Source: DASYQD01 sp036005845 (GTDB lineage: Bacteria > Acidobacteriota > Thermoanaerobaculia > Multivoradales > JAIOJS01). From it: a DNA stretch of 15,892 bases. A model generated the notes under the pieces. The model was given only the letters and a program-made list of their open reading frames with translations. It was not told the origin of the DNA and did not search any database. Of the stretch, positions 1 through 6,988 are shown one piece after another; position 1 is the stretch's first letter; every line of letters starts with the position of its first letter. The stretch covers positions 1 to 15,892 of the forward strand of contig DASYQD010000032.1 in NCBI GenBank assembly GCA_036005845.1, read 5' to 3'. The position numbers were made by a program, and so were the translations under genes.

Positions 1-102
1 CGACTTGACAAGCCGTGGGAAGTCCGGCCGAGAGGTCACGGCCATCCGCACTGCCACGAAGCCTCCGCATGCTCGCTCCGGCAGGCGAGGTGGTCCGTTT
101 CC

Positions 103-131
103 TTGACTCCTCGGCGGCGCTCCGCCACAAT
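103..131 (+). promoter_or_regulatory. Sigma-70-like promoter of rpsU
   Basis: A TTGACT hexamer at 103-108 is followed, after exactly 17 bases, by CACAAT at 126-131. That is five of six matches to the -35 consensus and four of six to the -10. Initiation would fall near 138 and give an S21 leader of about 107 nt. The leader contains a possible long-range pairing of 182-190 with 221-230, the latter next to the ribosome binding site. Bases 1-102 show no gene I can support. Confidence 0.55.
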
Positions 132-244
132 GCGCGGCCGCGGGCTTCCCGGGAGGGGCGGCCTGCGTTCGGCTCGGGGACGCCTCCGCTTCGGATCCAT
201 CCTCAGCCCATCTACAGCAGAGCGGAAGGCAGGTGATCCCCTAG

Positions 245-454
245 ATGCCGGTCGTCTACGTCAAGGACGAAGAGAGCTTCGAGAACGCGCTGCGTCGGTT
301 CAAGCGCAAGTGCGAGAAGGCGGGCGTGCTCACCGAGCTCAAGAAGCGCCAGTACTTCGAGAAGCCTTCGGTGAAGCGCAAGCGCAAGCAGCTGCAGGCG
401 AAGAAGAAGGGCCTCCGCAAGCTGGCCGAAGAGCGTCGCGTCGGGCTCTCCTGA
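245..454 (+). CDS. rpsU: 30S ribosomal protein S21
   Basis: This 69-residue basic protein is S21 of the small ribosomal subunit, which binds near the 3' end of 16S rRNA and helps initiation on natural mRNAs. The N-terminal MPVVYVKDEESFENALRRFK pattern, the KCEKAGVL segment and the Arg/Lys-rich C-terminal helix are typical of the family, and the length is normal. The ATG at 245 is preceded by AGGTGATC at 231-238, an eight-base match to the anti-Shine-Dalgarno sequence, which fixes the start. The gene stands alone, with a promoter at 103-131 and a terminator at 507-543. Identification is from family resemblance and is near certain. Confidence 0.97.
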   Translation: MPVVYVKDEESFENALRRFKRKCEKAGVLTELKKRQYFEKPSVKRKRKQLQAKKKGLRKLAEERRVGLS

Positions 455-506
455 GCTCGGGCGCCACGCCGCTCGGCGGCGAGCACGGTGGCAACGTGCG
501 ACGATG

Positions 507-543
507 ACCGCGGGGAAGCGAACCTTCCCCGCGGTTTCGTTTT
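507..543 (+). terminator. Rho-independent terminator of rpsU
   Basis: A perfect 11-bp inverted repeat (507-517 pairing with 525-535, arms ACCGCGGGGAA and TTCCCCGCGGT) encloses a 7-nt loop. It is followed by a T-rich run, TTCGTTTT. It lies 52 bases after the rpsU stop and ends 6 bases before the mutS2 start, so mutS2 must be reached by read-through or have a promoter of its own overlapping this hairpin. Confidence 0.88.
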
Positions 544-549
544 GATGCG

Positions 550-3006
550 ATGGAAGTGAATCCGACGCCGCTGAGCGTGAGCGCCGCGAGCCTCGCCGCG
601 CTCGAGTATCCCTCGCTGCTCGCGGTCGTCGCCTCGCAGGCGGCCTCCGACATCGGCCGCGAGCGGATCCTCGCGCTCGCGCCGCTCGCTGATACCGCCG
701 CGCTCGCCCAGCGCCGCGCCGCGTACGACGAAGCTGGCCGCCTGCTGCAAGGCGGCGCGCTGGTGCCGAGCTTCGAGACCGCGCTCGAGCCGCTCCTCGC
801 TCGCGCCGCCGGCGCGCCGCCGGGGCTCTCCGGCCGCGACGTCGTGGCGCTGGCCGACCTGCTCGAGACGACGGCGCCGGCCGTCGCGCGCATCGCCGAA
901 GCCGACCCGCCATGCGAGGCGCTCGCCGTGCGCGCCGCCACGCTGCCCGACACCGCGCCGCTGCGCCGCCAGATCCGCCGCGTCCTCGACCGCCGCGGTG
1001 AGGTGCGCGAGGACGCCTCGCCCGAGCTGGCGCGTCTGCGCGGCGCCATCCGCCGCCAGCGCGAAGTGCTCTATCAAGACCTGCAGGGTCTCGTGCACGA
1101 GCACCGCGAGCTGCTCTCGGAAGAGACGGTGCCGATGCGCGAGGGCCGCCTCGTGCTGATGCTGCAGTCGGGCGCCCGCGGCCGCATGCCGGGGCTCGTA
1201 CATGGCCGCTCCGCCACCGGCAAGAGTTTCTACTTCGAGCCGCTCGGCGTCGTCGAAGGGAACAACCGCCTGCAGCAGGCGTGGGAGAACGCCGAGGCGG
1301 AGCGCCAGCGCCTGCTCGCCGAGCTCGCCGAGCTGCTGCGGCAGAACTTGCCGGCGCTCGCGGCGCACGCCGACTTCCTCGCCGGCCTCGATCTGCTGCA
1401 GGCCGCGCACCGCTTCGCCGAGGGCGCCCACGCGGTGTTGCCCGAGCTCGCCGCCGCGCCGCGGCTGCGGCTCCGCGCCGCGCGCCATCCGCTGCTCGAC
1501 CCCGACCTCGCGCCGCTGCGCGAGGAGGCGTTGGGACAAACGGGGCACACCGGCACGATGGTGCCGCTCGATCTCGAGCTCGACGCGAGCGCGCGCGCGC
1601 TGGTGATCACCGGTCCCAACGCCGGCGGCAAGACGGTGGCGTTGAAGACCGCGGGGCTCTTGGCGCTGATGGCGCTCGCCGGCTTGCCGGTGCCCGCCGC
1701 CGCCGGCAGCGTGCTGCCGGAGCTCGACGCGCTCGTCGCCACCGTCGGCGACGAGCAGGACCTGCTCGCCGACCGCTCGACCTTCAGCGGCCGGCTGCTG
1801 CGGTTGAAGGAAGCGTGGGAGCTCGCCGGCCCGCGCAGCTTCGTGTTGCTCGACGAGCTGGGCTCGGGCACCGATCCCGAGGAGGGCGCGGCGCTGGCGT
1901 CGGCACTGCTCGAAGGGCTCGTCGCGCGCGGCGGTCTCGTGCTGCTGACGACGCACCTCGGCCGCGTCGCCGGCGAGGCGCTGGAGATGCCGGGCGCCGC
2001 CTGTGCGGCGATGGAGTTCGATTCGCGGACCGGCGAGCCGCTCTACCGCCTGCTGCCGGGGCCGCCCGGGAGCAGCGAGGCGATCGCTCTGGCGCGGCGG
2101 CTGGGCCTCGCGCGCGAGCTGCTGCAGAGCGCCGAGCGTCGGCTCGACCCGGAAGGCCGGCAGTACCGGCGCCTGCTCGCCGAAGTGGAACGCCTGCGGC
2201 AGGAGCTGGCGGCGCGGCTGGCCGATGCCGAGTCCGAGCAGCGCCGCGCGCACGACGAGCGCGCACGGTTGGAGCGGGCGCGCGCCGACCTCGAAGCCGA
2301 GCGCGGCACGGTGGCGCAGCGCAGCAAGCGCGAGCTCGAGAGCTTCCGCGTGCAGGTGCGCCAGAAGCTCGCCGCCGAGGTCGAGCGGTTGAAGGGCGAG
2401 CTCGGTGCCGGCAAGCAGCGCGGGCTCGCCGAAGCGGCGACGATGCGGCTGTTCGCCGAAGCGCCGACGGTGGAAGCAGCCGAGGAGGACGACAGCGGGC
2501 TGCCGCTCGTCGTCGGCGCCACGGTGCGCCATCGCGCGCTCGGCTGGCGCGGGACGCTCGAGAAGTTGGCGGGCGGCCGCGCAGAAGTCAGCGCCGGCGG
2601 CAAGCGGCTGCGCTGCCGAGCCGAAGAGCTGGTGGCGATCGGTGCGCCGGATGGCGATGCGAAGCCGGCGCGGACCAGTGCGTCGCGAGCGCGCAGCCAT
2701 GCCCGCGGCGCTGCGATCCCGGAGACGCGTCCGGCGCCGCGCATGCCAGAAGCGCCGGAGGTCCCGCCCGAGCTGATGCTCATCGGCGAGCGCGTCGAGC
2801 CGGCGCTCGAACGGATCGACGCCTACCTCGACGAGGCGCTCCACGCCGGCCGCGACGAGGTGCGCGTCGTCCACGGCCATGGCAGCGGCCGCCTGCGCAA
2901 CGCCGTGCGCGAGCACCTGAAGAGCCACCGCGCCGTCGCCACCTGGCGTCCCGGCGAGGACAACGAAGGCGGCAACGGCGCCACCGTCGTGCGGCTGCGC
3001 GGCTGA
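550..3006 (+). CDS. mutS2: MutS2 family ATPase with C-terminal Smr domain
   Basis: This 818-residue protein belongs to the MutS2 group. Members are not mismatch-repair MutS: they are linked to suppression of recombination, branched-DNA cleavage, or rescue of collided ribosomes. The N-terminal ALEYPSLLAVVASQAAS segment matches the family start. The MutS-type Walker A GPNAGGKT is near residues 355-362 and Walker B with its following loop, VLLDELGSGTDPEEG, near 432-446. A long Glu/Arg/Ala-rich coiled coil spans about 535-640, and an Smr domain about 735-818 with HGHGSGRLR near 774-782. The usual Smr LDLRG motif reads LMLIG here. No ribosome binding site is visible before the ATG at 550; in-frame GTG codons lie at 556 and about 577. 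Length and domain order are normal. The assignment is secure; the cellular role is not decided by sequence. Confidence 0.95.
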   Translation: MEVNPTPLSVSAASLAALEYPSLLAVVASQAASDIGRERILALAPLADTAALAQRRAAYDEAGRLLQGGALVPSFETALEPLLARAAGAPPGLSGRDVVALADLLETTAPAVARIAEADPPCEALAVRAATLPDTAPLRRQIRRVLDRRGEVREDASPELARLRGAIRRQREVLYQDLQGLVHEHRELLSEETVPMREGRLVLMLQSGARGRMPGLVHGRSATGKSFYFEPLGVVEGNNRLQQAWENAEAERQRLLAELAELLRQNLPALAAHADFLAGLDLLQAAHRFAEGAHAVLPELAAAPRLRLRAARHPLLDPDLAPLREEALGQTGHTGTMVPLDLELDASARALVITGPNAGGKTVALKTAGLLALMALAGLPVPAAAGSVLPELDALVATVGDEQDLLADRSTFSGRLLRLKEAWELAGPRSFVLLDELGSGTDPEEGAALASALLEGLVARGGLVLLTTHLGRVAGEALEMPGAACAAMEFDSRTGEPLYRLLPGPPGSSEAIALARRLGLARELLQSAERRLDPEGRQYRRLLAEVERLRQELAARLADAESEQRRAHDERARLERARADLEAERGTVAQRSKRELESFRVQVRQKLAAEVERLKGELGAGKQRGLAEAATMRLFAEAPTVEAAEEDDSGLPLVVGATVRHRALGWRGTLEKLAGGRAEVSAGGKRLRCRAEELVAIGAPDGDAKPARTSASRARSHARGAAIPETRPAPRMPEAPEVPPELMLIGERVEPALERIDAYLDEALHAGRDEVRVVHGHGSGRLRNAVREHLKSHRAVATWRPGEDNEGGNGATVVRLRG

Positions 3007-3120
3007 CGCTGCGCTGGTTCGATCGCGTAGCTGACGTCGCGTGGGGTCGTTCGGCTTCGCAGCTGACGCCGCGGGTTGGTTCGATTGCTCACCTGACGAC
3101 GCGTGAATCGGTCGGTTGCG
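3003..3120. repeat. Four imperfect 28-32 bp direct repeats
   Basis: Units begin at 3003, 3031, 3063 and 3093, each opening with CTGACG, then a variable base and CGCG or GCGC, and continuing into a GGTTCG/TCGTTCG-like and TTGC-like section. The array fills most of the space between the convergent mutS2 and kinase genes; the first unit overlaps the mutS2 stop codon. Unit length varies and there are no conserved spacers, so this is not a CRISPR. It has no convincing terminator hairpin. A decayed tandem duplication or a dispersed extragenic repeat family is most likely. Confidence 0.6.
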
Positions 3121-3155
3121 CCGCTCGCACTGCGGTCCTGCGCTCGCGCGGCCGA

Positions 3156-6100
3156 TCAACGCGCCGACGCCGAGCGCAGCAGCCGCCGGGCCTCGCGCGA
3201 GATCTCGTGCAGGTCGCGCCGCTCCGCTTCGGCGAGGACCGCGCGCAGCAGCGGCGCGGCCCCCGGGTCGTGCAGCTTGACGAGCACGTCCGCCAGCTCC
3301 AACTGCTGGTTGATCAGCAGCCCCGGCGCCTTCCACTCGCGCGCCATGCGCACCGTCTCGCGGCGGTGCTCGCGGGCGGTCTCGTAGTCGCCCAACGCGT
3401 CGGCCACCCGCGCCTCCGCCACCAGCCACGAGAACTTCGACTCGTCGTTCGCGGAACCCGGCGGGCCGATCGCCGCGCGCATCGCGGCGAGATGGCGGCG
3501 CGCGCCGGCCACCTCGCCGCGGCTCGCCTCCGCCCAGGCGAGGGCCCCCATCGTCTCGACGGCGGAGCGCTCGTCGCCGGCGCGGCGGAAGGCGGCGATC
3601 GCCTCCTCGGCCGCCTTTCCCGCCGCTGCGGGGCGCTCGTCGGACACTTCCAGCCATGCCAGGTCGGAGAGGTAGTTGGCGAGGGAGCGCACGTTGCCGC
3701 TGCCGCGGGCCAACTCGACCGCGGCGGTGTAGCTCTCCCGGGACCGGTCCCAGTTGCCGCGCTCCTGCTCGAGGTAACCGCGGGCGCGCAGCACCGAGGC
3801 GCGCTGGAGCTGGCTTCCGACCTGCCGCGCCAGCTCCTGCGCCTCGTCGAGCAGGGTGTCGACCTCGGCGAGCTCCAGCCGCTCGATCTTCATGATCGAG
3901 ACGTTGCCGAGCGTCGTCAGCAGCTGCTTGCGGTTGCCCGACGCGCGCAGCGCGCGCAACGCCTCCGGCATGCCGGCCATCACCGCGTCGTCGTCGCCCG
4001 ACCAGTTGGCGATCACCAGGCGCGTGGCCAGCGCGTTGCCCAGCGACCAGAGGTCGCCGCTCGTCCGCGCCAGCGCGACCGCTTCGTCGATCCTTTTCTT
4101 GGCCGGCTCCATAGCCGACTCCATCCCGAGCTGGCGCGCCAGCTCGCAGAGCGCCGACACCTCGCCGCGAGCGTCGCCCACGGCGCGATAGGTCGCCAGA
4201 GCCGCTTCGACCTCCTGCCGCGTCGCGGCGCTCTGCGTGATGCCGCCGGCGACGCTCGACAGCGCGAGGCGCGCCGCCGCCTCGTCGCGGCGCAGGCCGA
4301 GCTCGTGCGCCTCGGCGAGCGCGCCGCGTAGCTCGCGCTCGGCGTCCGCAGGCTGGTCGAGGTTGCGCAGCGCGAGCCCGTGCACGACTCGCGCGCGCAC
4401 TGCCGCGACGCGGCCGCCGACCACCGCGGCGCGCCGGCGCGCGCGTTCGGCGTGAGCGGCGGCGCGCTGGTGCTCGCCCGATTGCAGCGCCGCTTCCGCC
4501 TCGACGAGGTCGACGCGCGGATCGTCGGCCGCGGCGGCGAGCTGGCGCACGCGCCCGAGCGCGATGAGCGCTGCCTCGGTGCGGCCGGCGGCGACGTCGG
4601 TGGAGACGAGGTCGAGGCCGACGTCGAGGCGCTCCGGCTGGCGGGCGAGCAGCGCTTCGAAGCCGCGGATGGCCGGCTCCCACCGCTGCTCCGCGGCGGC
4701 GGCGCGGCCGGCGAGCCGCGCCCGCTCGTCGGCCGGCAGGCTCGCGGCGAGCGCGTGCGCGCGCAACGCCGCAGCACTCGCCTTGCCCGGCTCGCCGAGC
4801 GCCGCCTCGGCTTGCGCGACGAGGTCCCAGCCGAGCGCCGAAGACGGATCGGCCGCCACCAGCTTGGTCAGCGTCGTGAGCGCCGCCGCCGGGTCGAGGG
4901 CGCGCAGCTGCTCGATTGCCGCGTCGAATTGGCGGCGCGACGCGCGCGACATCGGCACCTCGGCGGCGACGCGCGCCAGCGAGTCCTCGGCGCGCCGCGG
5001 GCCGGGCGCCACGGCGTGGCGCAGCCATGGCCCCGCCACGGCGCCGGCGGCGAGCGCCGCCGCCACCGCGGCCGCCGCCACGAGCTTGCCGCGCGAGCGG
5101 CGGACGCGCCGCCCGAGCCGATAGCTCCAGCCGCCGCGCCGCGCCGCGACCGGCTCGCCGGCGAGGTAGCGGCGCAGGTCCGCCCCGAAGTCCGCCACGC
5201 TGGCGTAGCGCGCCGCCGGCTCTTTGCGCAGCGCCTTGAGGCAGATGGCGTCGAGGTCGGGATCGATCTCGCCGGCCGGCACCGTGGTGTGCCGCGACGA
5301 TTCCGCTTTGCGCGCCGCGGTGCTCGGCGGCTCGGGGTCCTGCTCGAGCACGGCGCGCTCGAGCTCGCGCGGCGTTCCCGAGGCGGTGCGGTAGGGACGC
5401 GCGCCGGTGAGCAGCTCGTAGAGCACGACCCCGAGCGAGTAGAGGTCGGAGGCGGTAGTCACCGGATCGCCGCGCATCTGCTCGGGGCTGGCGTAGGCGG
5501 GCGTCAGGGCGCGCATCTCGGTGCGCGTCGGCGCGCCCTCGACGTCGGCGTCGGCGAGCTTGCTGATGCCGAAGTCGAGCAGCCGCGGCCGCCCGTCGCT
5601 GCCCACCAGGACGTTGCTCGGCTTCAGGTCGCGGTGCACGACGCGGCGCTCGTGCGCGTAGGCGACGGCGTCGAGCACGGCGAGGAAGAGCTCCAACCGG
5701 CCGGCGACGTCGAGGCCGTGCGCGGCGGCGTGCGCCAGCAGGTCGGTGCCTTCGACGTACTCGAGCGCCAGGAAGGCGACGCCTTCGGCGCTGCGGCCAC
5801 CGTCGAGGAAGCGGGCGATGCCCGGGTGCTCCAGCGTGGCGAGGATGCGCACCTCCGAGGCGAAGCGGCGGTGCGCCTGCGGCGTCGCGGCCGCGGCGTC
5901 GAGAAGCTTCAGCGCCACCGTGCGGCGGAAGCCGTCGCCCTCCTGCTCGGCGAGGAAGACGCGGCCCATGCCGCCGCGGCCCAGCTCGCGCAGCACGCGG
6001 TAGGGACCGACGCGCACGGGCACCGCGGGCCGCACATCCGGCGCCGCGGCGGGCGCCGGCACCGCACCGAACGGCAGCGGCGAGCGGTCGAGCAGCTCGC

Positions 6101-6317
6101 CGGGCGCGGTCGAAGCGGCGAGCAGCTCGCGCACCTCGCGCGCCAGCGCCGGCTCCGCCCGCCCGAGCTCCGCCAGCCACGCCACGCGCTCCGCGGACGC
6201 CATCTCGCTGGCGGCGGCGAAGAGCTCCGGCAGCCGCGGATCGGTGTGCGGTCCGCTCTCGCCGCCGGTGATCGTGGCCGCGGGCCCGCCGCGCCGAGCG
6301 CTCGCTCCCGCGCTCAC
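3156..6317 (-). CDS. Membrane-anchored Ser/Thr protein kinase with long TPR region
   Basis: A 1053-residue Hanks-type kinase. Residues about 25-77 carry the Asp/Pro/Leu-rich helical segment (LFAAASEMASAERVAWL, PALAREVRELL) common in front of acidobacterial kinases. The kinase domain covers about 105-385: glycine loop GRGGMG 113-118, lysine K137, helix C glutamate E155, HRDLKPSN with D230, DFG 248-250 and SPEQ 277-280. All key residues are present, so it should be active. Thr264, Thr266 and Thr272 lie in the activation segment. One Ala-rich membrane span is at about 412-432, and the rest is alpha-helical TPR-like repeats. The GTG at 6315-6317 is chosen because it overlaps the sigma gene stop (GTGA); any earlier start would run far into that gene. 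Transcribed with the sigma factor, whose phosphorylation is its likely job. Confidence 0.93.
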   Translation of the reverse strand: MSAGASARRGGPAATITGGESGPHTDPRLPELFAAASEMASAERVAWLAELGRAEPALAREVRELLAASTAPGELLDRSPLPFGAVPAPAAAPDVRPAVPVRVGPYRVLRELGRGGMGRVFLAEQEGDGFRRTVALKLLDAAAATPQAHRRFASEVRILATLEHPGIARFLDGGRSAEGVAFLALEYVEGTDLLAHAAAHGLDVAGRLELFLAVLDAVAYAHERRVVHRDLKPSNVLVGSDGRPRLLDFGISKLADADVEGAPTRTEMRALTPAYASPEQMRGDPVTTASDLYSLGVVLYELLTGARPYRTASGTPRELERAVLEQDPEPPSTAARKAESSRHTTVPAGEIDPDLDAICLKALRKEPAARYASVADFGADLRRYLAGEPVAARRGGWSYRLGRRVRRSRGKLVAAAAVAAALAAGAVAGPWLRHAVAPGPRRAEDSLARVAAEVPMSRASRRQFDAAIEQLRALDPAAALTTLTKLVAADPSSALGWDLVAQAEAALGEPGKASAAALRAHALAASLPADERARLAGRAAAAEQRWEPAIRGFEALLARQPERLDVGLDLVSTDVAAGRTEAALIALGRVRQLAAAADDPRVDLVEAEAALQSGEHQRAAAHAERARRRAAVVGGRVAAVRARVVHGLALRNLDQPADAERELRGALAEAHELGLRRDEAAARLALSSVAGGITQSAATRQEVEAALATYRAVGDARGEVSALCELARQLGMESAMEPAKKRIDEAVALARTSGDLWSLGNALATRLVIANWSGDDDAVMAGMPEALRALRASGNRKQLLTTLGNVSIMKIERLELAEVDTLLDEAQELARQVGSQLQRASVLRARGYLEQERGNWDRSRESYTAAVELARGSGNVRSLANYLSDLAWLEVSDERPAAAGKAAEEAIAAFRRAGDERSAVETMGALAWAEASRGEVAGARRHLAAMRAAIGPPGSANDESKFSWLVAEARVADALGDYETAREHRRETVRMAREWKAPGLLINQQLELADVLVKLHDPGAAPLLRAVLAEAERRDLHEISREARRLLRSASAR

Positions 6318-6931
6318 GACGACGCGGCCTCCTCGCCGATCTCGCGCCGCAGCCAGGCGCGGGCGAAGCCCCAGTCGCGCATCACCGTTCGCGGCGCGAT
6401 CTCGAGCGCGGCCGCCACCTCGGCGAACTCGAGGCCGGAGAAGAAGTGCAGCTCGACGACGCGCGCCGCGCGCGGGAAGGACTCGGCCATGCGGTCGAGC
6501 GCGCGGTCGAGGTCGAGCAGCGTCTCGGGCAGCAGCGCCTCGTCGGCGAAGACCTCGCCGCCGCCGGTGAGCGTCACCCGCTGGTGCGCGCGCTTGTCGG
6601 TGAGCTTGGCGCGGGCGTGGTCGACGAGCACGCGGCGCATGGTGCGCGCGGCGATGGCGAAGAAGTGGCTCCTGTCCTGCCAATCGACGCGGGTCTGTCC
6701 GAGCAGTCGCATGAAGGCCTCGTGGACGAGCGCGGTGGGCTGCAAGGTGTGGCCGCCGCGTTCCTGGCGCATCTGGGCGGCGGCCATGCGCTTGAGCTCG
6801 TCATAGACGCGGCGCAGCAGCTCCTCGTGTGCCATCGCGTCGCCGGCGCGCCAGGCGCGGAGCAGACGGGTGACCTCGCCGGGATCGCCGGGACCGGAGC
6901 TCGCATCCGCCGGGGACACTCCAGGCAGCAT
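6314..6931 (-). CDS. ECF-type RNA polymerase sigma factor (TIGR02999-like), kinase-linked
   Basis: A 205-residue ECF sigma factor. Region 2 covers about 25-110: YDELKRMA, GHTLQPTALVHEAF (60-73), DWQDRSHFFAIAARTMRRVLVDHARAK. Region 4 covers about 140-200, with PRAARVVELHFFSGLEFAEVAAAL as the helix-turn-helix. The pattern matches the group named TIGR02999, common in Acidobacteria and Planctomycetes. There is no anti-sigma gene beside it; the partner is the overlapping kinase. In region 2.2 the acidic residues usual in ECF factors are replaced by QPTA, with Thr62 and Thr66. The ATG at 6929-6931 gives the normal family length and has a weak purine-rich GAGAGAAG upstream. Upstream in-frame codons overlap the divergent gene and are not used. 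Confidence 0.92.
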   Translation of the reverse strand: MLPGVSPADASSGPGDPGEVTRLLRAWRAGDAMAHEELLRRVYDELKRMAAAQMRQERGGHTLQPTALVHEAFMRLLGQTRVDWQDRSHFFAIAARTMRRVLVDHARAKLTDKRAHQRVTLTGGGEVFADEALLPETLLDLDRALDRMAESFPRAARVVELHFFSGLEFAEVAAALEIAPRTVMRDWGFARAWLRREIGEEAASS

Positions 6932-6988
6932 AGCCGGCTTCTCTCGGCGGCGATGGCAGTCGGCGCGCCGCCGTGCCGCGTCTCCGGC

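Noticed and set aside
5..10. Perfect TTGACA hexamer at the left edge
   Set aside because: Nothing resembling a -10 lies 16-18 bases downstream; the TTGACT/CACAAT pair at 103-131 is a better rpsU promoter.
15..507. Short plus-strand ORFs around rpsU
   Set aside because: They overlap the rpsU promoter, leader, gene and terminator in other frames, with Arg/Ser/Pro-rich translation and no ribosome binding site.
3003..3120. CRISPR-like array
   Set aside because: The units are imperfect, of unequal length and directly adjacent, with no unique spacers and no cas genes nearby.
1281..4331. 1016-codon plus-strand open frame
   Set aside because: It is the second frame of mutS2 continuing antisense to the kinase; composition is Arg/Ala-rich with no recognisable motif.
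256..6180. 1974-codon minus-strand open frame
   Set aside because: It runs antisense to mutS2 and out of frame through the kinase gene, with Arg/Ala/Gly-rich low-complexity translation and no domain. High GC content makes such stop-free shadow frames common.
4380..6806. 808-codon plus-strand open frame
   Set aside because: Antisense to the kinase and sigma genes, whose domains are complete and well conserved.
6953..6988. Upstream in-frame ATG for the beta-helix gene
   Set aside because: It adds twelve residues before a well-formed signal peptide and has no ribosome binding site; ATG 6989 is preferred, though not proven.
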